Below, piece after piece: positions 9,366 through 17,290 of a DNA stretch of 64,000 nucleotides. Origin of the DNA: JAIBJN01 sp035461525 (GTDB lineage Bacteria > Actinomycetota > Thermoleophilia > Gaiellales > Gaiellaceae); the NCBI GenBank assembly GCA_035461525.1, contig DATHVD010000061.1, positions 1 to 64,000 of the forward strand, in the 5' to 3' direction. Position 1 is the stretch's first letter; every line of letters starts with the position of its first letter. The position numbers and the translations under genes were made by a program. A model generated the notes under the pieces. The model saw nothing but the letters and a program-made list of their open reading frames with translations. It had not been told where the DNA came from and did not search any database.

Positions 9366-9973
9366 AGGAGCACCTCGGCCACGAGCTCCGGCCGCCCCTC
9401 GGGCCCGTCGGGAAGGAAGCGGACGAGCGTGTCGCCCACGAGCACGTCGGCCTCGACGCGGTCGACGCCGAGGATCTCCGCCAGCGCGACCGCCTTCTCA
9501 TCCGGGTCGTGCGCACGGAGGTGGAGCTCGCCGAGACGGAGCTCGTCGGCGTTCGCCGTCAGCTCGTCGATCCACTCGCGCGGCGGGTGCAGCTCGAGCC
9601 GGTAGCCCGCCTCGGTGGCGACGAACGTGCGCTTGCCCGGGTGGTCCTGGATCTTCAGGCCGAGGTCGCTCGCGCGCTCGAGGGCCTGCGTGTAGGCGTC
9701 CTCGTCGAGGACGATGCCGACGTGGTCGACGCGCGGGTGCTCCCAGTGGCCGGGCTGGAGGACGACGTCGACCGCGCCGCAGACGAGCTCGACGAGTCGC
9801 AGGCGAAACCCCGCGGCGTCGAGCTCCTCCCAGGAGGTGCCCGGCTCGAACCATTCGGACGACTCGCCCCGCCACCCGTAGCGGCCGATCAGACGGAACC
9901 CGAGCTTGCCGAGGTAGCGGGCCTCCAGGAGCCGGACCTTGCTCGTGACGAGGTGGTAGTGGAAGAGCTGCAC
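9362..9973 (-). CDS. VOC (glyoxalase/dioxygenase superfamily) protein
   Basis: A 203-aa protein with two VOC-type beta-alpha-beta halves. The first starts QLFHYHLVTSKVRLLEARYLGKLGF; the second includes HPRVDHVGIVLDEDAY and ends each half with acidic pairs (GYRLELHPP). I chose the GTG at 9973 because family similarity starts there; longer in-frame readings begin in low-complexity sequence. It overlaps purM by 4 nt (GTGA), so it belongs to the same transcript. Substrate unknown; a role linked to purine synthesis is not established and may be only positional. Confidence 0.75.
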   Translation of the reverse strand: MQLFHYHLVTSKVRLLEARYLGKLGFRLIGRYGWRGESSEWFEPGTSWEELDAAGFRLRLVELVCGAVDVVLQPGHWEHPRVDHVGIVLDEDAYTQALERASDLGLKIQDHPGKRTFVATEAGYRLELHPPREWIDELTANADELRLGELHLRAHDPDEKAVALAEILGVDRVEADVLVGDTLVRFLPDGPEGRPELVAEVLL

Positions 9974-10058
9974 CGGGCCGGGCCATCGTAACGACCGGGT
10001 CTCCCGGATCGGCCACGCCGCGCGATAGCATGACCGCGACCGCGACGAAGGAGGACGC

Positions 10059-10313
10059 ATGTCGAGCACGCCGCCGCCCCCGCCGCCCCCCGCGCCGAGC
10101 TACGAGCGCCCGACCTACCCGATGCCGCCCATGACCGCTCCCCCCGGCGAGCTCGTGGTCTTCCTGCTCGCGTGGCTCGTCGCGCTCGTCGTCACGGTCG
10201 CCGCCGACGCCGTGTCCTGGACGCAGTTCCTGACCGCCACCGTCGTCCTCGCCTCCGTCTTCATCCTCGCCCGGGGGATCGCCAAGGCCGGCAAGGTCTA
10301 CGAAGGCCGGTAG
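10059..10313 (+). CDS. Small proline-rich membrane protein
   Basis: An 84-aa protein with a good Shine-Dalgarno (gaaggagga) ahead of the ATG. The N-terminus is a proline tract (about residues 5-33) followed by two hydrophobic segments, ELVVFLLAWLVALVVTVA and FLTATVVLASVFILARGI, and a short basic tail. It is probably a two-helix inner-membrane protein with a cytoplasmic Pro-rich arm. No family recognised. It is divergent from the VOC-purMNH operon and convergent with the lysyl oxidase gene. Confidence 0.65.
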   Translation: MSSTPPPPPPPAPSYERPTYPMPPMTAPPGELVVFLLAWLVALVVTVAADAVSWTQFLTATVVLASVFILARGIAKAGKVYEGR

Positions 10314-10315
10314 GC

Positions 10316-10349
10316 GCGCGGGGGCCGGGCCAGGCCGGACCCCCTGCGC
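10316..10349. terminator. Hairpin between convergent genes
   Basis: GC-rich imperfect stem (gcgc-ggggg-ccgg pairing with ccgg-ccccc-gcgc, with two single-base bulges) lying exactly in the 42-nt gap between two convergent genes. No T-tract, so it would be a bidirectional hairpin-type stop or barrier. Confidence 0.45.
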
Positions 10350-10355
10350 TCGCTC

Positions 10356-11297
10356 TCAGCGGTTCGTCGCGTTCTCGCCGCAGAGCCCCGTGCCCATGAC
10401 GCACGGGGAGTGCCCGGTCACCTCGATCTTGCGGTTCCCGCCCTGGGTGTCGAGCCGGAAGCGAACCCAGCCGCTGTTGTTGCCCGGGTTCGCCTCCTGG
10501 AAGACGTCGGCGTGGTTGGCGGTGGTGACGAGGTAGTAGTCGTCCCCGTCGGGCACGTCGGTGACGTCGAGTTGCTGGCCGGGCGTCGACTGGTGGTACT
10601 GGTCGACCCAGCCCGAGGAGATCCCCTGGAAGCTCGCGTAGCAGTCCCAGAACGTCCGCTCCTTCGTCGGCTGATTGCCGACGAGCTTGTAGGAGTCGAC
10701 GAGGCAGAACGTCGTCTTGATCGAGTTCCCGCCGACGACCGGTCCCGTCGGGCTTCCCTGCCGTACCTCGAAAAGGGCGGTGTCCCCGATGTGCCAGTGG
10801 TTGTGCGCCGGGTGGAACTCGAACACTCCGGCGACGTGCTCGGAGACGACCTCGTAGCACTCGGTCACCTGCTTCGGCTGCTCGCCGCAGCGATAGTAGG
10901 CGCCCGAGTCGCGCAGCTCCTGGACCGCGGACACGGTCGTCAGCCCGAGCGCCCGCGCGACGTCCAGCGAGGGCTCCGGCCTGAGCGCCCACGGGCCCGG
11001 GCCCGTGTTGGCGATCCCGTTCGAGAACCGCAGAATGTCGCGTTGCTGCTTGTTCTGGAGCTGAAGATGCTGCGGGACGACCGTCTGGACGTCCGGGAGA
11101 AGCGCAGCCGCGGCGTCGGCCCCCTCGTCGTTGGCGGCCGTCGCCGGCGAGGAGGCGACGACGAGGCAGGCAAGCGCGAGCGCGGCCGCGGCACGGCGTG
11201 CTCTCGTCCTCCGGGACGTCGGATCTCGATCACAAGGCCCCCCCTTCGTCGTGGGTTCGCAGGCCGATTCTCGCTCGCAGCGCGGACGGGCGGCCAC
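10356..11297 (-). CDS. Secreted lysyl oxidase family protein
   Basis: The mature part matches the lysyl oxidase family: FEFHPAHNHWHIGDTALFEV carries the HxxHxHWH-type copper-ligand cluster, followed by CLVDSYK, FWDCYASFQGISSGW and DYYLVTTANHADVFQEANPGNN. Lysyl oxidases are copper/quinone amine oxidases of protein lysines; bacterial homologues have little assigned function. A signal peptide is clear (RRTRARRAAAALALACLVVA then ATAAND), so the protein is exported. The start is uncertain: no ATG/GTG/TTG stands close to the signal peptide in frame, and the GTG at 11297 gives an unusually long 35-residue leader. A run of seven C at about 11237 sits in that leader and could hide a frameshift. Confidence 0.8.
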   Translation of the reverse strand: MAARPRCERESACEPTTKGGPCDRDPTSRRTRARRAAAALALACLVVASSPATAANDEGADAAAALLPDVQTVVPQHLQLQNKQQRDILRFSNGIANTGPGPWALRPEPSLDVARALGLTTVSAVQELRDSGAYYRCGEQPKQVTECYEVVSEHVAGVFEFHPAHNHWHIGDTALFEVRQGSPTGPVVGGNSIKTTFCLVDSYKLVGNQPTKERTFWDCYASFQGISSGWVDQYHQSTPGQQLDVTDVPDGDDYYLVTTANHADVFQEANPGNNSGWVRFRLDTQGGNRKIEVTGHSPCVMGTGLCGENATNR

Positions 11298-11415
11298 CGC
11301 AGCCCTGTTCGTCCGACCGTTTCTGGCCCGCGCGTCGAACGGACGGCGGGAGGAATCCCGGGTTTCCCGTTGATTCCGGCGCGGGACCCGCGTAGCGTTT
11401 GGCCTTGACGTCGAA

Positions 11416-12870
11416 ATGCTGACCGTTCGGGACATTGCGAGCATGCGTGCGCTCGGGCTGACCGTGGCTGCCGGGGGCGACGGGCTCGGGAGCGCCGTGA
11501 GCTGGCTGCACGTCTCCGAGCTCGCGGACCCGACGCGGTTCCTCGAGGGCGGCGAGTTCCTGCTCACGACCGGCCTCGGCGTCGGCGAGCGGCCCGCGGA
11601 GCAGCGCGCCTACGTCCGGCGGCTGGCCGACCACGGGCTCGCGGGGCTCGGCTTCGGCACGGGCTTCGGGTTCCCGGAGGTCCCGGCGCCCGTCGTCGAG
11701 GAGGCGGATGCGCTCTCCTTCCCGGTCCTGGCCGTCCCCTACGAGGTTCCCTTCGTCGCCATCACCAAGGCGGCGTTCACGCACCTGGCCAACGAGCAGC
11801 TCGAGCAGCAGACGCGCGCGTTGGCCGTGCACGAGCGGCTCGCCGAGGCGGTCCTGAAGAGCCGCGGGGTCGAAGCTCTCCTCGCGGTCGTCTGCAACCA
11901 CCTCGACTGCAGCCTCGCGCTCGTCGACGATCACGGGCGCGTCCTCGGCGAGCGCCACGGCCGTAGACGCGCCTCCTTCGAGGGCGCCCTCGAGCTGCCG
12001 GTCGTGGCCGACGGGGAGGTGGCGACGCTCCGCGCCGCGCGCGAGGGGCGGCCGTTCGGCGAGTACGACAGGCTCGTCCTCCACCACGGCCAGACGGCGC
12101 TCGCGTTCGAGCTCTCGCGCCGCCGGGCGGTGAGCGCAGCCGAGCTCCGGCTCGCAGGCGACCTCCTCGACGACCTCGAGGAGGAGCGCCTCGACGATCG
12201 CGAGGCGGGGAGGCGGATGGTCGCGTTCGGCCTCGAGCCCGAAGCCGCTCACGCGGCCCTCCTGGCCGTGCCGGCGAACGGCGAGAGCCCGGAGAACCTC
12301 CGCGCCGAGGTCGCGGACGAGCTCGACAGCCGCCACGTCCGCTACCTCTCGGCGGCGCGGCGCGACCGCGCCGCCTTCCTCGTCGAGGCCGCGAGCGAGG
12401 ACGACGCGCTCGCCCTCGCCGAGGCGATCGTGAAGTCCGGCCCGCCGGCGCGGCTCGGGGTAGGCCGCCCGGGCGTGGGGCGCGCGCTCGGGCGCAGCCT
12501 CCTCGAGGCGCGCGCGGCCCTCGACGCCTCCGGCGGCGACGTGGCCTCGTACCGCGACCTCGGCTCGCTCGAGCTCCTGCTCAGCCTCCCGGACGCCTCG
12601 CTCGAGGCCTTCGTCGACCGCGTCCTCGGCCCCGTGGCCGGCAGCGGCCGGCTGATGGACTCGCTCGCCGCGCTGCTCGACTCCGGCTGCCGCTGGAGCG
12701 ACGCTGCCGAGGCGCTCGGCGTTCACCGCCACACGCTGCGCTACCGGATGGAGCGGCTGCGCGAGCAGACGGGTAGACATCCCGACGACCCGGAGCAGCG
12801 CATGGAGCTCTGGCTCGCGGTCAAGTCCAGACAGGCCCTCGCGGCCAGGAACGGAAGGAGCGCTTCTTGA
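11416..12870 (+). CDS. PucR family transcriptional regulator
   Basis: A 484-aa regulator. The N-terminal PucR sensory domain starts MLTVRDIASMRALGLTVAAG with DPTRFLEGGEFLLTTGLGV. The C-terminal HTH_30 domain covers about residues 415-475 (WSDAAEALGVHRHTLRYRMERL). A GGDEF-like/CdaR middle region lies between. PucR proteins typically activate purine, amino-acid or amine catabolic genes next to them. Its stop overlaps the TTG start of the aminotransferase gene, so here it probably controls its own operon with the aminotransferase and aldehyde dehydrogenase. Confidence 0.93.
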   Translation: MLTVRDIASMRALGLTVAAGGDGLGSAVSWLHVSELADPTRFLEGGEFLLTTGLGVGERPAEQRAYVRRLADHGLAGLGFGTGFGFPEVPAPVVEEADALSFPVLAVPYEVPFVAITKAAFTHLANEQLEQQTRALAVHERLAEAVLKSRGVEALLAVVCNHLDCSLALVDDHGRVLGERHGRRRASFEGALELPVVADGEVATLRAAREGRPFGEYDRLVLHHGQTALAFELSRRRAVSAAELRLAGDLLDDLEEERLDDREAGRRMVAFGLEPEAAHAALLAVPANGESPENLRAEVADELDSRHVRYLSAARRDRAAFLVEAASEDDALALAEAIVKSGPPARLGVGRPGVGRALGRSLLEARAALDASGGDVASYRDLGSLELLLSLPDASLEAFVDRVLGPVAGSGRLMDSLAALLDSGCRWSDAAEALGVHRHTLRYRMERLREQTGRHPDDPEQRMELWLAVKSRQALAARNGRSAS

Positions 12871-14228
12871 CGACGATCGGCACGGATCCGACAACCGACC
12901 ACCTGTGGCGGCACTTCACGCCCGCCGGCGCGAGCCGGCTCGTGATCGAGCGCGCCGAGGGCTGCCACATCTGGGACAGCGAGGGCAACCGCTACCTCGA
13001 CGCCCTTTCGGCCCTCTACTGCGTCAACATCGGCTACGGGCCGTGGCCCGAGATCGCCGAGGCCGCGAGGCGCCAGCTCGAGCAGCTCCCGTTCTTCACG
13101 AACTGGGTGGGGTTCGCGACGCCGCCCTCGCTCGAGCTGGCGGAGCGGCTGACGGGGCTCCTGCCGGTTGACGTGGGGCGGATCTTCTTCGTCGGCGGCG
13201 GCTCGGAGGCGGTCGAGTCGGCGCTCAAGGTGGCGCGCCAGTATCACCGGCTGCGGGGTGAGCCGACCCGCCACAAGTACGTCTCGCGGCGGAGCGCCTA
13301 CCACGGGACGACGCTGGGCGCTCTCTCGATCAACGGCAGCCCGGCGCTCCGCTCCCAGTTCGAGCCGCTCCTGCCCGGGTGCCTGCGCGCGCCGATGCCG
13401 TACCGGTACCGCTGCCCCTACTGCGCGGAGAAGCCCGGCTGCACGCTCCGCTGCGCGGACGAGATCGACGCGATCGTCGTCAACGAGGGGCCCGAGACGG
13501 TCGCCGCCGTGATCCTCGAGCCGGTGCAGAACTCGGCCGGCTCGATCACGCCGCCGCCCGGCTACTTCGAGCGGGTGCGGGAGATCTGCGACGAGCACGG
13601 CCTCCTCCTCGTCGCCGACGAGGTCATCTGCGGCTTCGGCCGCGTGGGCGACTGGTTCGGGACGACCCGCTACGGGATCGAGCCCGACCTGATGACGCTC
13701 GCGAAGGGGATCACCTCCGCCTACGCGCCGCTCGGCGCGGTGGTGGCGACCCCGAAGGTCGTGGAGCCGTTTTTCGCCGAGGCGACGTCGTCGTTCGTCC
13801 ACGGGATCACGTTCGGCGGGCACCCCCTCTCGTGCGCGGTCGCGCTCGCCAACCTCGACGTCTACGAGCGCGAGGACCTCGTCGGGCGTTCGCAGCGGCT
13901 CGGGCCCGAGCTGCGCGCGCGCTGCGAGACGCTCCTCGCCGAGCACCCGATGGTCGGCGACGTGCGCGGGGACGGGTACTTCTACTCGCTCGAGCTCGTC
14001 AAGGACAAGGAGACGAAGGAGACCTTCGCGCCCGCCGAGCGCGACGAGCTGATCAAGAAGTTCCTCACGCCGCGCGCGCGGGAGCTCGGGGTCTACATGC
14101 GCTTCGACGACCGCGGCGAGACCTGCGCCCAGTTCGCCCCGCCGCTCGTGGCCGGGCCGGAGGAGTTCGACGTCATGGTCGGCGTCCTCCGGCAGGTCCT
14201 CGACGAGGCCTGGGAGCGGATGCAGTGA
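12867..14228 (+). CDS. Class III omega-aminotransferase
   Basis: A 453-aa PLP aminotransferase (class III). Blocks: YLDALSALYCVNIGYG, GGGSEAVESALKVARQYH, AYHGTTLGALSING, LVADEVICGFGRVG and the PLP lysine in TLAKGITSAYAPLGAV. Such enzymes move an omega-amino group (putrescine, GABA, beta-alanine, taurine-like) to pyruvate or 2-oxoglutarate. A Cys-rich insert (RCPYC...C...RC, about residues 182-197) precedes the large-domain core; similar inserts occur in this subfamily. TTG start chosen from the TTGA overlap with pucR. The downstream aldehyde dehydrogenase overlaps by GTGA, fitting an amine to aldehyde to acid route. Confidence 0.92.
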   Translation: MTTIGTDPTTDHLWRHFTPAGASRLVIERAEGCHIWDSEGNRYLDALSALYCVNIGYGPWPEIAEAARRQLEQLPFFTNWVGFATPPSLELAERLTGLLPVDVGRIFFVGGGSEAVESALKVARQYHRLRGEPTRHKYVSRRSAYHGTTLGALSINGSPALRSQFEPLLPGCLRAPMPYRYRCPYCAEKPGCTLRCADEIDAIVVNEGPETVAAVILEPVQNSAGSITPPPGYFERVREICDEHGLLLVADEVICGFGRVGDWFGTTRYGIEPDLMTLAKGITSAYAPLGAVVATPKVVEPFFAEATSSFVHGITFGGHPLSCAVALANLDVYEREDLVGRSQRLGPELRARCETLLAEHPMVGDVRGDGYFYSLELVKDKETKETFAPAERDELIKKFLTPRARELGVYMRFDDRGETCAQFAPPLVAGPEEFDVMVGVLRQVLDEAWERMQ

Positions 14229-15673
14229 GGCGGCTCGAGAACTTCGTCGGCGGCGAGTAGGTCGCCTCGACCGGCGAGGCGGCGCGCGCGATCGTCTCGC
14301 CGGTCACCGGCGAGACGATCGCCGAGGGGCCGGACGCGAGCGAGGAGGACGTCGCCCGCGCGGCCCGGGCGGCGCGGGAAGCGCAGCACCGCTGGGCGGC
14401 GCTCTCGGCGTGGGAGCGGGCCGAGGTCTGCCACCGGATCGCCGACCTGATCGAGGAGCGCAAGGAGCCGTTCGCCCGCGAGCTCTCGCTCGAGCAGGGG
14501 AAGCCGTACGCCGCCGAGGCGATCCCGGACATCGAGGAGACGGCCGAGAACTTCCGCCTCGCCGCCGAGGACGTGAAGCGGATGGAGACGGCCGTGATCC
14601 CGTCCCAGGACGTGAACAAGCGCATCCTCACGTTCCGCAAGCCGAACGGCGTCTACGCCTGCATCACGCCCTGGAACTTTCCCACGCTGATCCCCGTGGA
14701 GCTGATCGCGCCGGGGATCGCGGCGGGGAACACGATCGTCGTGAAGCCGTCCGAGTGGACGCCGGTCTCGATGGCGAACTTCATGCAGATCATGGCCGAC
14801 GCCGGGCTGCCCGCGGGCGTCGTCAACGTCGTCTACGGCGACGGCGCGGTGGGCGAGCGGCTGATCCGGGACGAGAACGTCGACTGCGTGGGCTTCGTCG
14901 GCTCGCACACGACGGCGGAGAAGATCGTGCAGGCCGCGGGGCTCAAGCGCTCGCTGATCGAGGCGAGCGGGAACGGCCCGGTCGTCGTCTGCGCCGACGC
15001 CGACCTCGACGCGGCGGCGAAAGGCGCCGTCTACGGCGGCTTCTTCTGCGCCGGGCAGGTCTGCTGCGCGACGGAGCGCGTCCTCGTGGACAAGCGGGTG
15101 CACGACGATTTCCTCGCCGCCGTCGTCGAGGAGGCCGGGCGCTGGCCTCTCGGCGATCCCTTCGAGGACGGGACGCTCGTCGGCCCGATGAACAACGAGC
15201 CGACGGCGGCGAAGATGGACGCGCACCTCGAGGACGCGGCGGCGAAGGGCGCAGAGGTCGTCGTCGGCGGCGCGCGCGACGACGGCCGCCCGACCCGGCT
15301 CTACTACCAGCCGACCGTCGTCGCCGGCGTCGGCACGGACACGCTCATCAACCGCGACGAGACGTTCGGCCCGATCGTACCGCTGATCTCGGTCGCGGAC
15401 GACGACGAGGCGCTCGCGGTCGCCAACGACTCGCACCTCGGGCTCCAGGCGGCCGTCTACACGACGAGCTTGCGCCGGGCGTTCCGCTACCTGGACAACC
15501 TCCAGGTCGGGAACGTCGTCGTCAACGACTCGACCGACTACTGGGAGGCCCACGAGCCGTTCGGCGGCGCCTCCGGGACGCGCACCGGCTGGGGCCGGAT
15601 CGGCGGGCGCTACACGATGCTCGACATGACCGACCTGCGCACGGTCGTCCTCGACGTCGGCGGGCTCGACTAG
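14225..15673 (+). pseudogene. Aldehyde dehydrogenase with in-frame amber codon near the N-terminus
   Basis: An NAD(P)-dependent aldehyde dehydrogenase frame of 483 codons, starting at a GTG that overlaps the aminotransferase stop (GTGA). Codon 12 is TAG (14258-14260), just where the family has the Trp of NFVGGEW; the paralogue at 45964 reads TGG there. Everything after it is intact: ITPWNFP, the cofactor loop GFVGSHTTAEK, the Glu motif LIEASGNG, catalytic Cys in AGQVCCATERV, and ETFGPIVP. Restarting at the GTG at 14573 would lose about 116 residues including much of the NAD domain. It is either a recent nonsense mutation, a sequencing error or a suppressed stop. Expected role: oxidising the semialdehyde made by the aminotransferase. 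Confidence 0.85.
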
Positions 15674-15712
15674 CGCCCGCCGCCGGCCAGCACCCGTCCC
15701 CTCCGGCCACGC

Positions 15713-15731
15713 CCCGGGGTCGGACCCCGGG
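15713..15731. terminator. Hairpin between ALDH and purF
   Basis: Perfect 8-bp inverted repeat cccggggt / accccggg with a 3-nt loop in the 231-nt gap between two convergent genes. No T-run. A second GC-rich symmetric stretch lies at about 15850-15870. No gene is visible in this gap. Confidence 0.4.
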
Positions 15732-15904
15732 CCATGGCTCCCGGTGGACGAAAAGTGAACGGAGGAGCCGCGAGCCGGCTCCAGGACCGGAGGGCCGTCC
15801 ACAGGCGTCGGGATCGGACGCGGCCGCGCGCACCGGCCGCGAGGGGCACGCCTGGTGCCAGGCACCGAGACGCGGCCGGGGAGGCCTGGGCCCTGGTCCG
15901 CGGC

Positions 15905-17290
15905 TCAGGCCGGTGTGCGCTCGAAGCGGAGCTTTGCCAGGCGGAGGTCGTCCGGGATCCGCGTCGGGTAGGCCTTCGTCAGGCACGCGCGGCAGAACGA
16001 GTTTGCGGGCCGCCGCGTCGCCTCCTGGAGGCCGTCGAGGGAGAGGTAGGCGAGCGACGTGGCCCCGATCAGCTCCCGCACCTCGTTGACCTCGCGCCCG
16101 GCGGCGATCAGCTCGTCCTCTCCTGCCATGTCGATCCCGTAGAAGCACGGCGAGACGATCGGCGGCGAGGAGACCCGCACGTGCACCTCGACGGCGCCCG
16201 CCTCGAAGAGCGTCGCCACGATCTGCCGCGTCGTCGAGCCGCGCACGATCGAGTCGTCGACGACGACGACGCGCTTCCCACTCACCTCGGCGAGCGGGTT
16301 GAACTTCATGCGGATGCCGTGCTCGCGCAGGCTCTGGTCGGGCTGGATGAACGTGCGCCCGACGTAGCGGTTCTTGATCAGCCCCTCCTGGAACGGGATC
16401 CCGCTCGCGCGCGCGAAGCCGATCGCGGCGGGCGTGCCCGAGTCCGGGATCGCCATCACGAGGTCGGCGTCGGCCGGCGCTTCCCTCGCGAGTTGCTCGC
16501 CCATGCGCACGCGCGCGCCGTGCAGCTCGACACCGCGCAGGGTCGAGTCGGGCCGCGCGAAGTAGATGAACTCGAAGATGCAGAGCGCGCCGCCGTCGTG
16601 CGGCTCGACCGCCTGGATCGCCCGCATACCCTTGTCGTCGACGACGACGAGCTCCCCGGGCCGGAGCTCACGCACCGGCTCGGCGCCGATCAGGTCGAAC
16701 GCGCACGTCTCCGACGCGAGCAGGTGATCGTCTCCGAGGCGGCCGAGCACGAGCGGCCGGATCCCGTCCGGGTCACGGAAGCCGACGAGCTTCCCCTCGG
16801 AGAGGAGCACGGCCGAGAACGCGCCCTCGATCTGCGCCATCGCCGCCGCCACTGCCTCCTCGAGCGGCCGCTCGTCGCGCGCGACGAGGGCCGCGATCAC
16901 CTCGGTGTCGGACGTGGAGGAGAGCCGCGCGCCCGAGCGCAGGAGCTCCGCCCGCAGCTCGCCGGTGTTCGTGAGGTTGCCGTTGTGCGCGAGCGCGACG
17001 GTGCGCGCCGGTCCGTGCTGGACGATCGGTTGCGCGTTCGACCAGTGCGTCGAGCCCGTCGTCGAGTAGCGGCTGTGCCCGATCGCCACCTGGCCGCGGA
17101 GGCCGCGGAGCTTCTGCTCCGAGAAGACCTGGGTCACGAGGCCCATGTCGCGCAGGGCCGTGAGCCTGCGCCGGTCCGAGACCGCGATCCCGGCGGACTC
17201 CTGCCCGCGGTGCTGCAAGGCGAAGAGCCCGAAGTACGTGAGCCGGGCCACGTCGCGCTCGGGAGCGTGGATGCCGAAGATGCCGCACAT
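15905..17290 (-). CDS. purF: Amidophosphoribosyltransferase
   Basis: A 461-aa PurF, the committed step PRPP to phosphoribosylamine. After Met removal Cys1 is the glutaminase nucleophile (MCGIFGIHAPE). The Ntn domain shows LQHRGQESAG and ALAHNGNLTN. The PRPP loop VVVVDDSIVRGSTT lies in the C-terminal phosphoribosyltransferase domain. Cysteines CIFEFIYFARPDS, SPCFYGIDM and SFCRACL resemble the set that binds a 4Fe-4S cluster in Bacillus-type PurF. The ATG overlaps the purL stop by one base (TGATG), so translation is coupled. Confidence 0.97.
   Translation of the reverse strand: MCGIFGIHAPERDVARLTYFGLFALQHRGQESAGIAVSDRRRLTALRDMGLVTQVFSEQKLRGLRGQVAIGHSRYSTTGSTHWSNAQPIVQHGPARTVALAHNGNLTNTGELRAELLRSGARLSSTSDTEVIAALVARDERPLEEAVAAAMAQIEGAFSAVLLSEGKLVGFRDPDGIRPLVLGRLGDDHLLASETCAFDLIGAEPVRELRPGELVVVDDKGMRAIQAVEPHDGGALCIFEFIYFARPDSTLRGVELHGARVRMGEQLAREAPADADLVMAIPDSGTPAAIGFARASGIPFQEGLIKNRYVGRTFIQPDQSLREHGIRMKFNPLAEVSGKRVVVVDDSIVRGSTTRQIVATLFEAGAVEVHVRVSSPPIVSPCFYGIDMAGEDELIAAGREVNEVRELIGATSLAYLSLDGLQEATRRPANSFCRACLTKAYPTRIPDDLRLAKLRFERTPA

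Noticed and set aside
14258..14260. Pyrrolysine or other recoded TAG in the aldehyde dehydrogenase
   Set aside because: The position is a conserved Trp far from the active site, no pyl genes or recoding element are visible, and a single G-to-A change is simpler.
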